Positions 8,601-14,874 of a stretch of 15,906 nt of DNA are shown piece by piece. The stretch is from the NCBI GenBank assembly GCA_964629965.1, contig CAZVRZ010000123.1, positions 1 through 15,906 of the forward strand, read 5' to 3'. The notes under the pieces are model-generated. The model ran no database searches and was not told the DNA's origin. It was given only the letters and a program-made list of their open reading frames with translations. This DNA is from CAZVRZ01 sp964629965 (GTDB lineage: Bacteria > Chloroflexota > Anaerolineae > Anaerolineales > UBA4823). Each line of letters starts with the position of its first letter. The stretch's first letter is position 1. The translations under genes and the position numbers were made by a program.

Positions 8601-10408
8601 AGTTTTTCTAATTCTTCGTTGGTAAGGATGGGGGTTTTTAGTTTGATCTGCCGGCAGTTCTCCGGGCGCGGCTCGAGCAAATTTTGCTCCGAGCCAATCA
8701 TTACCTCGGTGCCAGTAATGATCTCTTCGCGGATCGCATCAATAGGCGGGTTCGTCACCTGGGCAAAGAGCTGCTTGAAATAGCTATAGAGCAGTTGAGG
8801 CCGGTCGGAGAGCACAGCCAGGGGAGCATCGTTCCCCATCGAACCGATCGGTTCGATACCGTTCTTCGCCATGGGCCCGATAATCAAACGCAGGTCTTCA
8901 TAAGTGTAGCCAAATCCATGTTGGTATTGAAGGATCTGTGGCGGGAGAGAACACTCCTTGCCGCGCTCGGGATCATCCTGCAGTCCCTGGCCAATGCCCC
9001 CCAAGGGCGGCAAGACAGGGTCAGGTAGATTCTCCAGATCAACCATGAAATCGTTCAGCCACTTGCGGTAGGGGCGCTCTGAGGTAATTGTATGTTTGAT
9101 CTCCTCATCGCTGATAATCCGCCCTTCTTCGGTATCGATCCACAACATGCGCCCGGGCTCCAGGCGACCTTTGTAGAGAATATTCTCGGGGGGGATATCC
9201 AAGACACCCACCTCAGATGCCAGGATAACACGATCGTCATTGACAATATAATAGCGCGCCGGGCGCAGCCCATTCCGGTCCAGGGTGGCGCCAATGCCTC
9301 TGCCGTCGGTGAAGATGATCGAAGCCGGCCCATCCCAGGGCTCCATCAAAGTACTGTGATATTGGTAAAAAGCCCGCTTCTCCTCGCTCATGTTCTCATG
9401 GTTAGACCAGGGCTCGGGGATCATCATCATCATGGCATGGGGCAGTGAGCGACCCGCCAGGGTGAGCAGCTCAAGAACATTATCAAAGATTGCCGAGTCT
9501 GAGCCATCTGTATTGATAACGGGTAGGATCTTAGGCAGCTCATTGCCAAAGAGATCGCTTTGGAAACGGCTTTGGTATGAATGCAGCCAGTTAATATTGC
9601 CACGTAACGTGTTGATCTCACCATTATGAGATAAGTACCGATAGGGGTGGGCGCGATCCCAGGAGGGGAAAGTGTTCGTGCTGAAACGCGAGTGAACCAT
9701 TGCCAGAGCGGTGATCATCGTTGGATCAGATAGTTCGGGATAGAACGCACGCACCTGGGTAGGCGTGAGCATGCCTTTGTAAACCAGCGTTTTGAAAGAC
9801 AGGCTGCATATGTAGAACTTTTCGCCGCCAGGAATTCCCGCGTAGCGGATAGCTTGCTCGGCGCGCTTACGGATGACATATAGTTTGCGCTCAAAGGACA
9901 TGCGATCCTTGATCAGCGGATTCCGTTCGATGAAAATCTGCCGGACCACTGGTTGAGATGCCTGCGCAGTGGCTCCCAAAGCGCTTCCATCGGTAGGCAC
10001 ATCCCGCCAGCCAAGAACGCGTTGGCCTTCAGCGGCAATTATTTCTTCGAGGCGTTGTTCAAAATTGTGGCGAAGTTCATCTTCAACTGGTAGAAAGATC
10101 ATTCCAACGCCGTAGTATCGCTCGCCAGGTAATTTAAAACCCTGTGCGGCGCACTCTTTCATCATGAATTCTTGAGGTATCTGGATCAGTATCCCCGCGC
10201 CATCACCGGAAGCTGACTCGGAACCGGAAGCGCCACGGTGAGCCAGGTTTTCTAAAATCGTGAATGCTTGTTCGATGATATCGTGGGAAGGCCTGCCTTT
10301 GACATTCACCACAAAGCCTGCCCCGCAGGAATCGTGTTCGAAATTGGGATCGTAGAGGCCTTGTTTCCGGGGATAGCCGAACTGATGGTCACCGTCCTTA
10401 TGCTTCAT
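5678..10408 (-). CDS. gltB: Glutamate synthase large (alpha) subunit
   Basis: This protein of about 1576 aa hydrolyses glutamine and transfers the ammonia through a tunnel to 2-oxoglutarate, giving glutamate; with GltD it forms the GOGAT complex of ammonia assimilation. The class II amidotransferase domain starts at Cys28 (HDSCGAGFVV), so a 27-residue propeptide should be removed. RFSTNTFPSW begins at Arg241, followed by HNGEINTLRGN. The FMN/synthase domain contains PGEGGQLPG and GGTGASPQTGIKHTGLPWE. The [3Fe-4S] ligands are Cys1155, Cys1161 and Cys1166 (CVMMRVCHLDTC). The C-terminal GXGXG beta-helix domain follows from about 1290. The ATG at 10408 is preferred to an upstream in-frame GTG at 10474 because AAGGAG lies 8 nt before it and the propeptide length becomes normal. 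Odd: LFYQPP occurs twice, at 1240 and 1263, in the linker before the GXGXG domain. Confidence 0.96.
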   Translation of the reverse strand: MKHKDGDHQFGYPRKQGLYDPNFEHDSCGAGFVVNVKGRPSHDIIEQAFTILENLAHRGASGSESASGDGAGILIQIPQEFMMKECAAQGFKLPGERYYGVGMIFLPVEDELRHNFEQRLEEIIAAEGQRVLGWRDVPTDGSALGATAQASQPVVRQIFIERNPLIKDRMSFERKLYVIRKRAEQAIRYAGIPGGEKFYICSLSFKTLVYKGMLTPTQVRAFYPELSDPTMITALAMVHSRFSTNTFPSWDRAHPYRYLSHNGEINTLRGNINWLHSYQSRFQSDLFGNELPKILPVINTDGSDSAIFDNVLELLTLAGRSLPHAMMMMIPEPWSNHENMSEEKRAFYQYHSTLMEPWDGPASIIFTDGRGIGATLDRNGLRPARYYIVNDDRVILASEVGVLDIPPENILYKGRLEPGRMLWIDTEEGRIISDEEIKHTITSERPYRKWLNDFMVDLENLPDPVLPPLGGIGQGLQDDPERGKECSLPPQILQYQHGFGYTYEDLRLIIGPMAKNGIEPIGSMGNDAPLAVLSDRPQLLYSYFKQLFAQVTNPPIDAIREEIITGTEVMIGSEQNLLEPRPENCRQIKLKTPILTNEELEKLRNLNRLYFRTITLPILFNPAEDGTGMERALDELFEKADQIIANDEANILILSDRGIDHDHAPIPALLAVSGLHNHLIRKGTRTQIGFVIESGEPREVHHFAMLLGYGAVAINPYLAYATIEDMVNQGLLTGVEYLEAANRYTKALVKGIVKVISKMGISTIQSYCGSQIFEAVGLNQQFIDEYFTSTPSRIGGIGIEEISRETAMRHALAFPDRPVNGRTLQVGGQYQWRKDGEHHLFNPETVYRLQQACRNNDYQQFHSYSRLIDDQSRQLCTLRGLLDLKLAEQPVPLEEVEPVEAIMKRFKTGAMSYGSISQEAHEALAIAMNRIGAKSNTGEGGEDPARYIPGPNGDSRNSKIKQIASARFGVTSEYLVNAEELQIKMAQGAKPGEGGQLPGRKVYPWVAKVRHSTPGVGLISPPPHHDIYSIEDLAELIHDLKNANPQARINVKLVSEVGVGTVAAGVAKAHADVVLISGHDGGTGASPQTGIKHTGLPWELGLAETHQTLVLNNLRSRIVVETDGQLKTGRDVVIAALLGAEEYGFATAPLVVLGCVMMRVCHLDTCPTGVATQNPKLRANFKGDPAHVVNFMTFIASEVREWMAKLGFRTIDEMIGRTDRLEPRLALDHWKAQKVDLTPLFYQPPAPEEMNEKRDAKCCDSTLFYQPPIPSQRCTIQQNHGLEKTLDSQVLLKLSQPALEHKKRVDIDLPIRNIHRVVGTQVGSQVTRRYGAEGLPDDTIHMRFHGSAGQSFGAFIPRGITLELEGDANDYIGKGLSGGKIIVYPPEKATFASEENVIIGNVAFYGATSGEAYIRGMSGERFCVRNSGAKAVVEGVGDHGCEYMTGGRVVVLGSTGRNFAAGMSGGIAYVIDWRHDFAQKCNLQMVELERLDDSREIDEINEMIQKHAELTGSLLAQRVLADWQHITQRFVRVMPKDYKRMLQAFHDMEAAGLSGEEAVMAAFERNSSEVMRVSGN
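6605..6691 (-). repeat. 18-bp direct repeat inside gltB (duplicated LFYQPP motif)
   Basis: GGGTGGTTGGTAAAACAG occurs exactly at 6605-6622 and 6674-6691, a period of 69 bp or 23 codons. Both copies are in the gltB frame and encode LFYQPP, each followed by x-P. Sequence between and after the copies is not similar, so this is a short-homology expansion or a decayed duplication and not a fresh tandem repeat. Confidence 0.85.
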
Positions 10409-10416
10409 GATGGATT

Positions 10417-10438
10417 CTCCTTTGCCCTGGAAGGGCAA
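10417..10438 (-). promoter_or_regulatory. gltB ribosome-binding site with adjoining hairpin
   Basis: AAGGAG (10422-10417) is spaced 8 nt from the ATG at 10408 and decides that start. A 6-bp stem with a 5-nt loop, TTGCCC/GGGCAA (10438-10422), ends at the first bases of this site, so folding could modulate access to it. Confidence 0.6.
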
Positions 10439-10545
10439 CCTCGCCTGGCGTATAGATGTGGAACAACGAACCACCTGTTAATTAATGCAGGATGGCTCGT
10501 CTTTTCTGAACGGATATTTATTTACAACATAGCCCGGTGCATTTA

Positions 10546-10570
10546 ACCGCCGGAGTTGTACTCAACTCAG
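10546..10570 (+). repeat. 25-nt repeat with inverted-repeat core (copy 1, gltB leader)
   Basis: This segment matches 10836-10860 with a single mismatch (at 10551), and the last 19 bases are identical. Its core GAGTTGTACTCAACTC has 6-bp arms (10553-10558 and 10563-10568) around TACT. In this copy a second, overlapping inverted repeat GTACT...AGTAC (10558-10562 and 10569-10573) would compete with the first. Confidence 0.8.
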
Positions 10571-10613
10571 TACTCTTGACCGCACATGTCCTGTCTGGAC
10601 AATTAATTGCGGG

Positions 10614-10640
10614 ATTATATCACTCGCCAAGATTTGTCAA
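10614..10640 (-). promoter_or_regulatory. Predicted gltBD promoter
   Basis: On the minus strand TTGACA (10640-10635) and TATAAT (10619-10614) are both perfect consensus boxes. The 15-bp spacer is shorter than the usual 17, as is sometimes seen in promoters that need an activator. The start would fall near 10607, inside the CAATTAATTG palindrome. Confidence 0.65.
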
Positions 10641-10649
10641 GGGTAATAT
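10633..10649 (-). repeat. 17-bp element shared with the padR promoter (copy 2)
   Basis: This stretch is identical to 4144-4160. Here too, read on the minus strand, ATATTACCC directly precedes the -35 TTGACA, so the register relative to the promoter is the same in both places. Confidence 0.8.
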
Positions 10650-10694
10650 CGCGGGTACTTTCTTATAAATACTTGTGGATAAATAGAACAAATG

Positions 10695-10703
10695 TGCTAT
10701 AAT
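10695..10703 (+). promoter_or_regulatory. Predicted extended -10 promoter of the lytic transglycosylase gene
   Basis: TGCTATAAT is a perfect extended -10 (TGn plus TATAAT at 10698-10703). Only a weak -35 candidate, TTGTGG at 10673-10678, lies upstream, as is typical of extended -10 promoters. Start is expected near 10710, giving a short leader with GGAAGG (10716-10721) 10 nt before the ATG. It is divergent from the gltB promoter, whose -35 lies 55 bp to the left. Confidence 0.65.
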
Positions 10704-10731
10704 CGCGCAACCCACGGAAGGTAGAACGAAT

Positions 10732-11451
10732 ATGAGCAAAAATACCCGTCGAAATATTGCCAGTACAAACCGCCCTCAGCAGCACAGGCGTTTTCAAAGC
10801 AATTCAGCGCATGCTTTCACTCAACCACGCAATCGACCGCAGGAGTTGTACTCAACTCAGCAGTCTCTGGGGCCCTGGTTGGTGATACGGGGCATGATGA
10901 TCATGTGCCTAGCGCTGACCATTACTTGCCTGGCGTTGTTCAATTCAAGCGCATCATCGATTAATGATCATGATTGGCAAACAGATCGTGAAGATGCGTT
11001 GTCCATCCCTTCCGCCTGGGACGATCTGCCCTGCCGTCTCAATAATTTGCTTCCAGGGGATATCTTGCAATGGTGTGCGTTGATCACCTTCTATGCTGAG
11101 AAGAACAACTTACCGCCAGATTTGGTAGGTGCGTTGGTTTGGTTCGAGAGCGGCGGCAATCCATCCGCTTATTCGCGCAGCGGCGCAGTCGGCTTGATGC
11201 AGGTGATGCCGCGCGATGGACTGGCCGCGAATTTCCAATGCATCAATGGCCCCTGTTTTGCCGCTCGCCCTACCATCGCCGAACTGCAGGATCCGGTGTT
11301 CAATATAGAATACGGCACCCGCATGCTGGCAGGCTTGTATCAACGTCGCCAGAGTTTGCGCGAAGCGTTAAAATCCTATGGTCCTATGGATGTCGGTTAT
11401 TCTTATGCAGATAAAGTTCTGTCGCTTTACGAGCGCTACCGGGTGCACTGA
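10732..11451 (+). CDS. Membrane-anchored SLT-type lytic transglycosylase
   Basis: This 239-aa protein is predicted to cleave the glycan strands of peptidoglycan outside the cell. Residues 1-46 are polar, rich in Arg, Gln, Asn and Ser, and presumably cytoplasmic. One hydrophobic helix (about 48-71) anchors the protein. The catalytic SLT domain spans about 113-237. The motifs are WFESGGNP with catalytic Glu139, then AVGLMQVMP (152-160), then NIEYGTRML (191-199), and YSYADKVLSLYERY closing the fold. Cys101/115 and Cys170/175 could pair as disulfides outside the cell. The helix lacks an obvious signal-peptidase site, so a type II anchor is likelier than secretion. It is the only plus-strand gene and ends against the MoxR operon; a role in envelope remodelling alongside that operon is inference only. 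Confidence 0.9.
   Translation: MSKNTRRNIASTNRPQQHRRFQSNSAHAFTQPRNRPQELYSTQQSLGPWLVIRGMMIMCLALTITCLALFNSSASSINDHDWQTDREDALSIPSAWDDLPCRLNNLLPGDILQWCALITFYAEKNNLPPDLVGALVWFESGGNPSAYSRSGAVGLMQVMPRDGLAANFQCINGPCFAARPTIAELQDPVFNIEYGTRMLAGLYQRRQSLREALKSYGPMDVGYSYADKVLSLYERYRVH
10836..10860 (+). repeat. 25-nt repeat with inverted-repeat core (copy 2, inside the transglycosylase gene)
   Basis: The second copy lies 290 bp from the first and in the same orientation. It encodes part of RPQELYSTQ in the low-constraint cytoplasmic tail (about residues 35-43). The GAGTTG-TACT-CAACTC core is intact, but the alternative GTACT/AGTAC pairing of copy 1 is absent. Confidence 0.8.
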
Positions 11452-11988
11452 TCATCCATCTTTGTCTTCGCTTGATCGTTGGCGTAAGGATTGCACCAGT
11501 TGAGCCAGTCCCACGAATACCCAAAAACCCAGGAACAGCGCCAGGCCAAACCTTAGCTGGAGCTTGACTACTAATGCCAGGATCGCTAGAGTTATCCCTA
11601 CCAATGTAACCAACCCCAGGCGTATTAAGTGTTTAAATACCATCTCGTTGGAGATACGTACACCGGCGTAGTTCCGAATCTGACCGGAGAACTCATGCAG
11701 ATCCCAGGCTGCCAGCGCTCCTGCTGCCGAAAATATGAACCAGTATGGCGCCTGGTTCAGCCACAGCCCAAATGCCACCCAGCTCAGCCACCCCAACAGC
11801 AGCCAACCCGATAAGCGCTGCCAGCCATAATACATGGCGGGCAGCCAGAGTGCACACAGCATGATTCCCGGCGCAAAAAGAATCGCATTTCGCAGCCCCA
11901 AGTACCCCAGGCAATTCGTCAGCAAGGCAATTGCCAGGCAGACGTAAAAGACAACTTGCACCCAGGCAGTAGAGGACATCGTCTTCAT
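11452..11988 (-). CDS. Hypothetical six-TM membrane protein, last gene of the MoxR operon
   Basis: I do not recognise a family for this 178-aa protein. About six hydrophobic helices are visible (near 9-30, 35-54, 60-78, 81-96, 121-143, 147-167). One polar loop (97-120, containing WDLHEFSGQIRNYAGVRISNEMV) separates the first four from the last two, and a charged tail (RQRSSEDKDG) closes the protein. Its ATG overlaps the DUF58 stop by 4 nt (ATGA), so translation is coupled and the product probably works with the MoxR-DUF58 proteins in the membrane. Its stop codon directly abuts that of the convergent transglycosylase gene. Confidence 0.85.
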   Translation of the reverse strand: MKTMSSTAWVQVVFYVCLAIALLTNCLGYLGLRNAILFAPGIMLCALWLPAMYYGWQRLSGWLLLGWLSWVAFGLWLNQAPYWFIFSAAGALAAWDLHEFSGQIRNYAGVRISNEMVFKHLIRLGLVTLVGITLAILALVVKLQLRFGLALFLGFWVFVGLAQLVQSLRQRSSEDKDG

Positions 11989-13259
11989 AAGCGTCTCTCC
12001 GCAAAACGACTTGCGCCCCGGGTCAGCGCCAGGATAGCCTGGTTGAATGACAGGTTAACATCCCAATCGAGCACGATGATTCCGGCTTGCTGTAAACGGC
12101 GCAGGGTTGCCATGCGCTCCAGGCGGGCGATCCGTTCTGCCATTTGTACAGCCTGGCTTTCTGGCAGCAAGCGTCTTTCGAAAGATACCGGGTCGGGACT
12201 GATCACCAGCAGCGAGTAGCCATGCGCCCGTAGCTGCTGGAGAGTCTCCACATCCTTTTTGAGCAGCGGGCTTATCAGCACGATCTGCGAGCCGGGTAAG
12301 AGCAGGCGTGTCGGCAGATGTTCCAGATGATCGACCTGGCTTTGACCAAGGCGAGCCTGCGCCAATGCATACAGGATGCGCTCGCGCTGTAGCTTGCCAT
12401 AGCCGGGGAACGTCCAACCCAGGTATTGCCCATAATGCATCAACCCCACCCGGTTACCATCGTTCAACAGAGATTGCGCCAGCGAAGCAGTCGCAGTAAT
12501 GGCATGCTCAAAAAGGCTGTAGTTGCCAATGTAAAAATAACTCTCATGGCGCGCATCTAACACCAGGCTAACATCAACTGCTCGTTCTTGTTCGAATTCA
12601 TTGCTGTACAGAGTTTGCTGGTGCCGGGCACTGGCGCGCCAATTCACCCAGCGCAGAGCATCCCCGGTCTGGTATTCCCGCACGCCATAAAAGGCAATCC
12701 CTGGTCCGCCCTGGTTGGCCGGTGTCATACCTGCATAACCTTTGGTCAGGCGCGGCCGGATGGGGATATGCGGCAGGCGCAAGGTATCTGGCAGCACGGC
12801 AAAGAACGCATCTGCCTGGTAGATCGAGCGGTGTTTTACCAGCCCTAACCGGTCGCTGGTATAAATGGTCACGCTGCCAAAATGATATGAGCCGCGCTCT
12901 GCTCGCACGGTGTAGCGCAATTCTACGCTTTGTTTGGGCGCCAGCCAAGTCAACAGGCTGGTTTGCCCATCAATTTTCACGACTCCTTCCGGAATCTGGT
13001 CGGAGAGCCAAACCTGTTCCAGCGCTTCGCCTTCGTTTGTAATGGATAGCGTGATCGTGACCGGCATATTGGGAACAACTCGCTCTGCGCTCAGGTTGCG
13101 CCTGACCAACAAGCGCACCTGGTTGGGTCCAAACCACAGTGCTGACAGTAAAAAGATAGCGCATAAGCCTGCCAGCGCCAGGAATCCGTTGTTCAACGTA
13201 CCCAGGCCTGCCAGGATCAATATATACACGATCAGGCTTAGCAGCACCAGCCTGCTCAA
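11985..13259 (-). CDS. DUF58 domain membrane protein, TTG start
   Basis: This 424-aa protein is a DUF58-family partner of MoxR ATPases. Two N-terminal hydrophobic helices (about 4-19 and 24-43) are followed by an Ig-like or beta-rich segment (55-150). The DUF58 signature is FYGVREYQTGDALRWVNWRAS (190-210) plus EFEQERAVDVSLVLDAR (221-237), leading into a vWA-like fold. The position where a vWA metal site would read DxSxS reads DARHE (235-239), so metal binding by that motif looks lost. The start is TTG at 13259: GGGAGG lies 6 nt upstream and the moxR stop is 3 nt away, while no ATG suits the N-terminal helix. MoxR-DUF58 pairs are associated with assembly or activation of envelope proteins, but the client here is unknown. 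Confidence 0.92.
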   Translation of the reverse strand: MSRLVLLSLIVYILILAGLGTLNNGFLALAGLCAIFLLSALWFGPNQVRLLVRRNLSAERVVPNMPVTITLSITNEGEALEQVWLSDQIPEGVVKIDGQTSLLTWLAPKQSVELRYTVRAERGSYHFGSVTIYTSDRLGLVKHRSIYQADAFFAVLPDTLRLPHIPIRPRLTKGYAGMTPANQGGPGIAFYGVREYQTGDALRWVNWRASARHQQTLYSNEFEQERAVDVSLVLDARHESYFYIGNYSLFEHAITATASLAQSLLNDGNRVGLMHYGQYLGWTFPGYGKLQRERILYALAQARLGQSQVDHLEHLPTRLLLPGSQIVLISPLLKKDVETLQQLRAHGYSLLVISPDPVSFERRLLPESQAVQMAERIARLERMATLRRLQQAGIIVLDWDVNLSFNQAILALTRGASRFAERRL

Positions 13260-13271
13260 TATTTACCTCCC
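13260..13271 (-). promoter_or_regulatory. Ribosome-binding site supporting the TTG start of the DUF58 gene
   Basis: GGGAGG (13271-13266) overlaps the final codons of moxR and stands 6 nt before TTG at 13259. The optimal spacing is the main reason to accept TTG as initiator. Confidence 0.7.
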
Positions 13272-14255
13272 ACTTACCCCTGGTTTTAACACAGGAACCG
13301 GCACGCTGCGCACAACTGCATCGATCACTTCCTCCGCCACTTGCTGTTTCATCCAGTATTCTGGTTGCAGGATCAGGCGATGACTCAAAACAGGCAAGAT
13401 ATAACCCTTGATATCGTCGGGTAACACATAATCCCGGCCTTGCTGGGCAGCGTACGCCCGCGCCAGCTTGAGCAGCGCCAGTGAGGCGCGCGGGCTGGCG
13501 CCCACAGCCACTCGCCGGTCATCGCGCGTGTTGCTGACCAGGCTAACGATATACTTCTCCAGGTCTGGATGCAGGTATACATCTTCAACTGCCTGGCGCA
13601 TTTGCAAAAATGTAGTCATATCTACCATGGTCTGCAGATCGGACTCGTCCTTCCGCCGTGCGACACGCCTCTTGAGGATCTCTTGTTCCTCTTCCAGGGA
13701 TGGGTGTCCAATGGCAAGCTTGATCAGAAAACGATCCAGTTGAGCTTCCGGCAGCGGAAAGGTACCCTCGTATTCGATTGGATTCTGCGTAGCAATGACC
13801 AGAAAAGGTTCAGGGAGCTGCAGCGTATCGCCTTCCAAAGATACCGTCTTTTCCTGCATAGCCTCCAACAGAGCCGATTGGGTCTTAGGTGAGGCGCGGT
13901 TGATCTCATCTGCCAGTAAGATGTTGGTAAAGATCGGCCCACGCCGCAGTTCAAAGCGATTATCCGCCCGGTTGTAGATATAGCCGCCGGTAATATCACC
14001 TGGCAGCAGATCTGGGGTGAACTGGATACGTTTGAAATCCAGGCCCAAGGTGGCCGCAAAACAGCGAGCAATCAACGTTTTTCCCAGGCCAGGGTAATCT
14101 TCCAGCAGCACATGCCCGCCTGACAGAGCGGCCGACATGATCTTTTCCAATACCGAACGTTTGCCAACCACCGTACGGCCGATCTCATCCAAGATCTGGC
14201 CAGTCAGCTTTGCTAAAGTGTGAATATCAACCCTGGTTCTTTTTGTCTCGGTCAT
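13263..14255 (-). CDS. MoxR-family AAA+ ATPase
   Basis: This 330-aa cytoplasmic AAA+ ATPase is likely a chaperone-like motor for the neighbouring DUF58 and DUF4129 membrane proteins. Motifs are complete: Walker A in EDYPGLGKT (52-60), Walker B LLADEINR (113-120), sensor 1 ATQNP (155-159), arginine finger in LDRF (Arg175), and sensor 2 GASPRA (252-257) in the C-terminal lid. The MoxR insert EYEGTFPLPEAQLDRF is present. The start at 14255 (MTETKRTR) is chosen over the longest reading (to 14429) because GGAGG lies 6 nt before it, family homology begins just after it, and the extra 58 residues are the shadow of the upstream gene. The gene overlaps that upstream gene by 29 nt. Confidence 0.95.
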   Translation of the reverse strand: MTETKRTRVDIHTLAKLTGQILDEIGRTVVGKRSVLEKIMSAALSGGHVLLEDYPGLGKTLIARCFAATLGLDFKRIQFTPDLLPGDITGGYIYNRADNRFELRRGPIFTNILLADEINRASPKTQSALLEAMQEKTVSLEGDTLQLPEPFLVIATQNPIEYEGTFPLPEAQLDRFLIKLAIGHPSLEEEQEILKRRVARRKDESDLQTMVDMTTFLQMRQAVEDVYLHPDLEKYIVSLVSNTRDDRRVAVGASPRASLALLKLARAYAAQQGRDYVLPDDIKGYILPVLSHRLILQPEYWMKQQVAEEVIDAVVRSVPVPVLKPGVSGR

Positions 14256-14874
14256 GCGCAACCTCCATTTGTTCTTCGAGATAATCCAACACCTGTTTGG
14301 CCTTTTGAATTGCTGCGGCAGAATCTGCTTGTTTGTTCGATGACGATTTCCACCATTTTTGCTTCGGTTCAAAAGGCCAGGGTGAAAGACCGTTTTGCAA
14401 GTATTGTTTGTGTTCTTCGGGCAGGTCAAGTTCTCCGCGCCTCAAAGCACCTTTGATGTCTTGTGGCGCGTGATGCCGTCGAAGGGCATAAATATCGATT
14501 GCCAGTTCAGTCAAAGTGATGTTGAGACGGTGACGGGAAAAGGGGCGCTGCGTGTTAGCAATCCACCGGCTGAGCACGCTGACACGCCGCTCCGCGCTAG
14601 GCGGAGAACCGGAAGTTGGCGCACCCAGGTGGAATGGCGCCTGGCGCAGGCTGCCCACCGCAATCCCATAGCCTAACATCAAGAGAAAAGCCCAAACCAA
14701 CCACTTCGGAACCATCATGGACACAATACGGAAGATCCACATCAGGAAAAGCAGCGGCGTTGCCACGAATTGGCGGACGACATCGCGCAGCAGCCAGCCT
14801 AATACCAGCACGGCTGCCAGTAGAGCCAATCCAAGCAGCACTGGTTTAATTTGCAACCATCGATCGCGTCTCAT
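14227..14874 (-). CDS. Hypothetical membrane protein between DUF4129 and MoxR genes
   Basis: I do not recognise a family for this 215-aa protein. Three hydrophobic helices are near 11-29, 38-55 and 57-75. A soluble, basic, helical region follows (about 95-215): RHRLNITLTELAIDIYALRR (115-133), then DIKGALRRGELDLPEEHKQYLQNG, a tryptophan-rich patch (PWPFEPKQKWWK, 165-176) and a terminal amphipathic helix. The ATG overlaps the DUF4129 gene stop by 4 nt (ATGA), and its 3' end overlaps moxR by 29 nt. Tight coupling on both sides argues that it is a stoichiometric part of the same membrane complex, possibly the docking partner for MoxR (inference). Confidence 0.85.
   Translation of the reverse strand: MRRDRWLQIKPVLLGLALLAAVLVLGWLLRDVVRQFVATPLLFLMWIFRIVSMMVPKWLVWAFLLMLGYGIAVGSLRQAPFHLGAPTSGSPPSAERRVSVLSRWIANTQRPFSRHRLNITLTELAIDIYALRRHHAPQDIKGALRRGELDLPEEHKQYLQNGLSPWPFEPKQKWWKSSSNKQADSAAAIQKAKQVLDYLEEQMEVAHDRDKKNQG

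Larger units (their letters stand above)
10409..10613 (-). other. gltB 5' leader region
   Basis: About 200 nt separate the predicted gltB transcription start (near 10607) from its ATG. No gene is apparent. On the minus strand the leader contains a short hairpin TTGCCC-TTCCA-GGGCAA (10438-10422), whose 3' arm abuts and overlaps the AAGGAG ribosome-binding site (10422-10417). It also contains an inverted-repeat cluster at 10553-10575, TGTCC-TGTCT-GGACA at 10587-10601 and the palindrome CAATTAATTG at 10600-10609. I do not recognise a known riboswitch class. The length and structure suggest, but do not prove, post-transcriptional or operator control. Confidence 0.5.

Noticed and set aside
10409..10474. 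Longer gltB reading from a GTG at 10474
   Set aside because: It would add 22 residues with no homology and a poor ribosome-binding site; the ATG at 10408 has AAGGAG at ideal spacing and gives a normal propeptide before Cys28.
10600..10609. CAATTAATTG palindrome considered as a regulator site
   Set aside because: A 10-bp AT-rich palindrome is common by chance, and it falls at the predicted transcription start; it is mentioned only as part of the leader description.
14256..14429. Longer moxR reading from 14429
   Set aside because: The extra 58 residues overlap the upstream membrane gene out of frame and do not resemble MoxR; GGAGG sits 6 nt before 14255.
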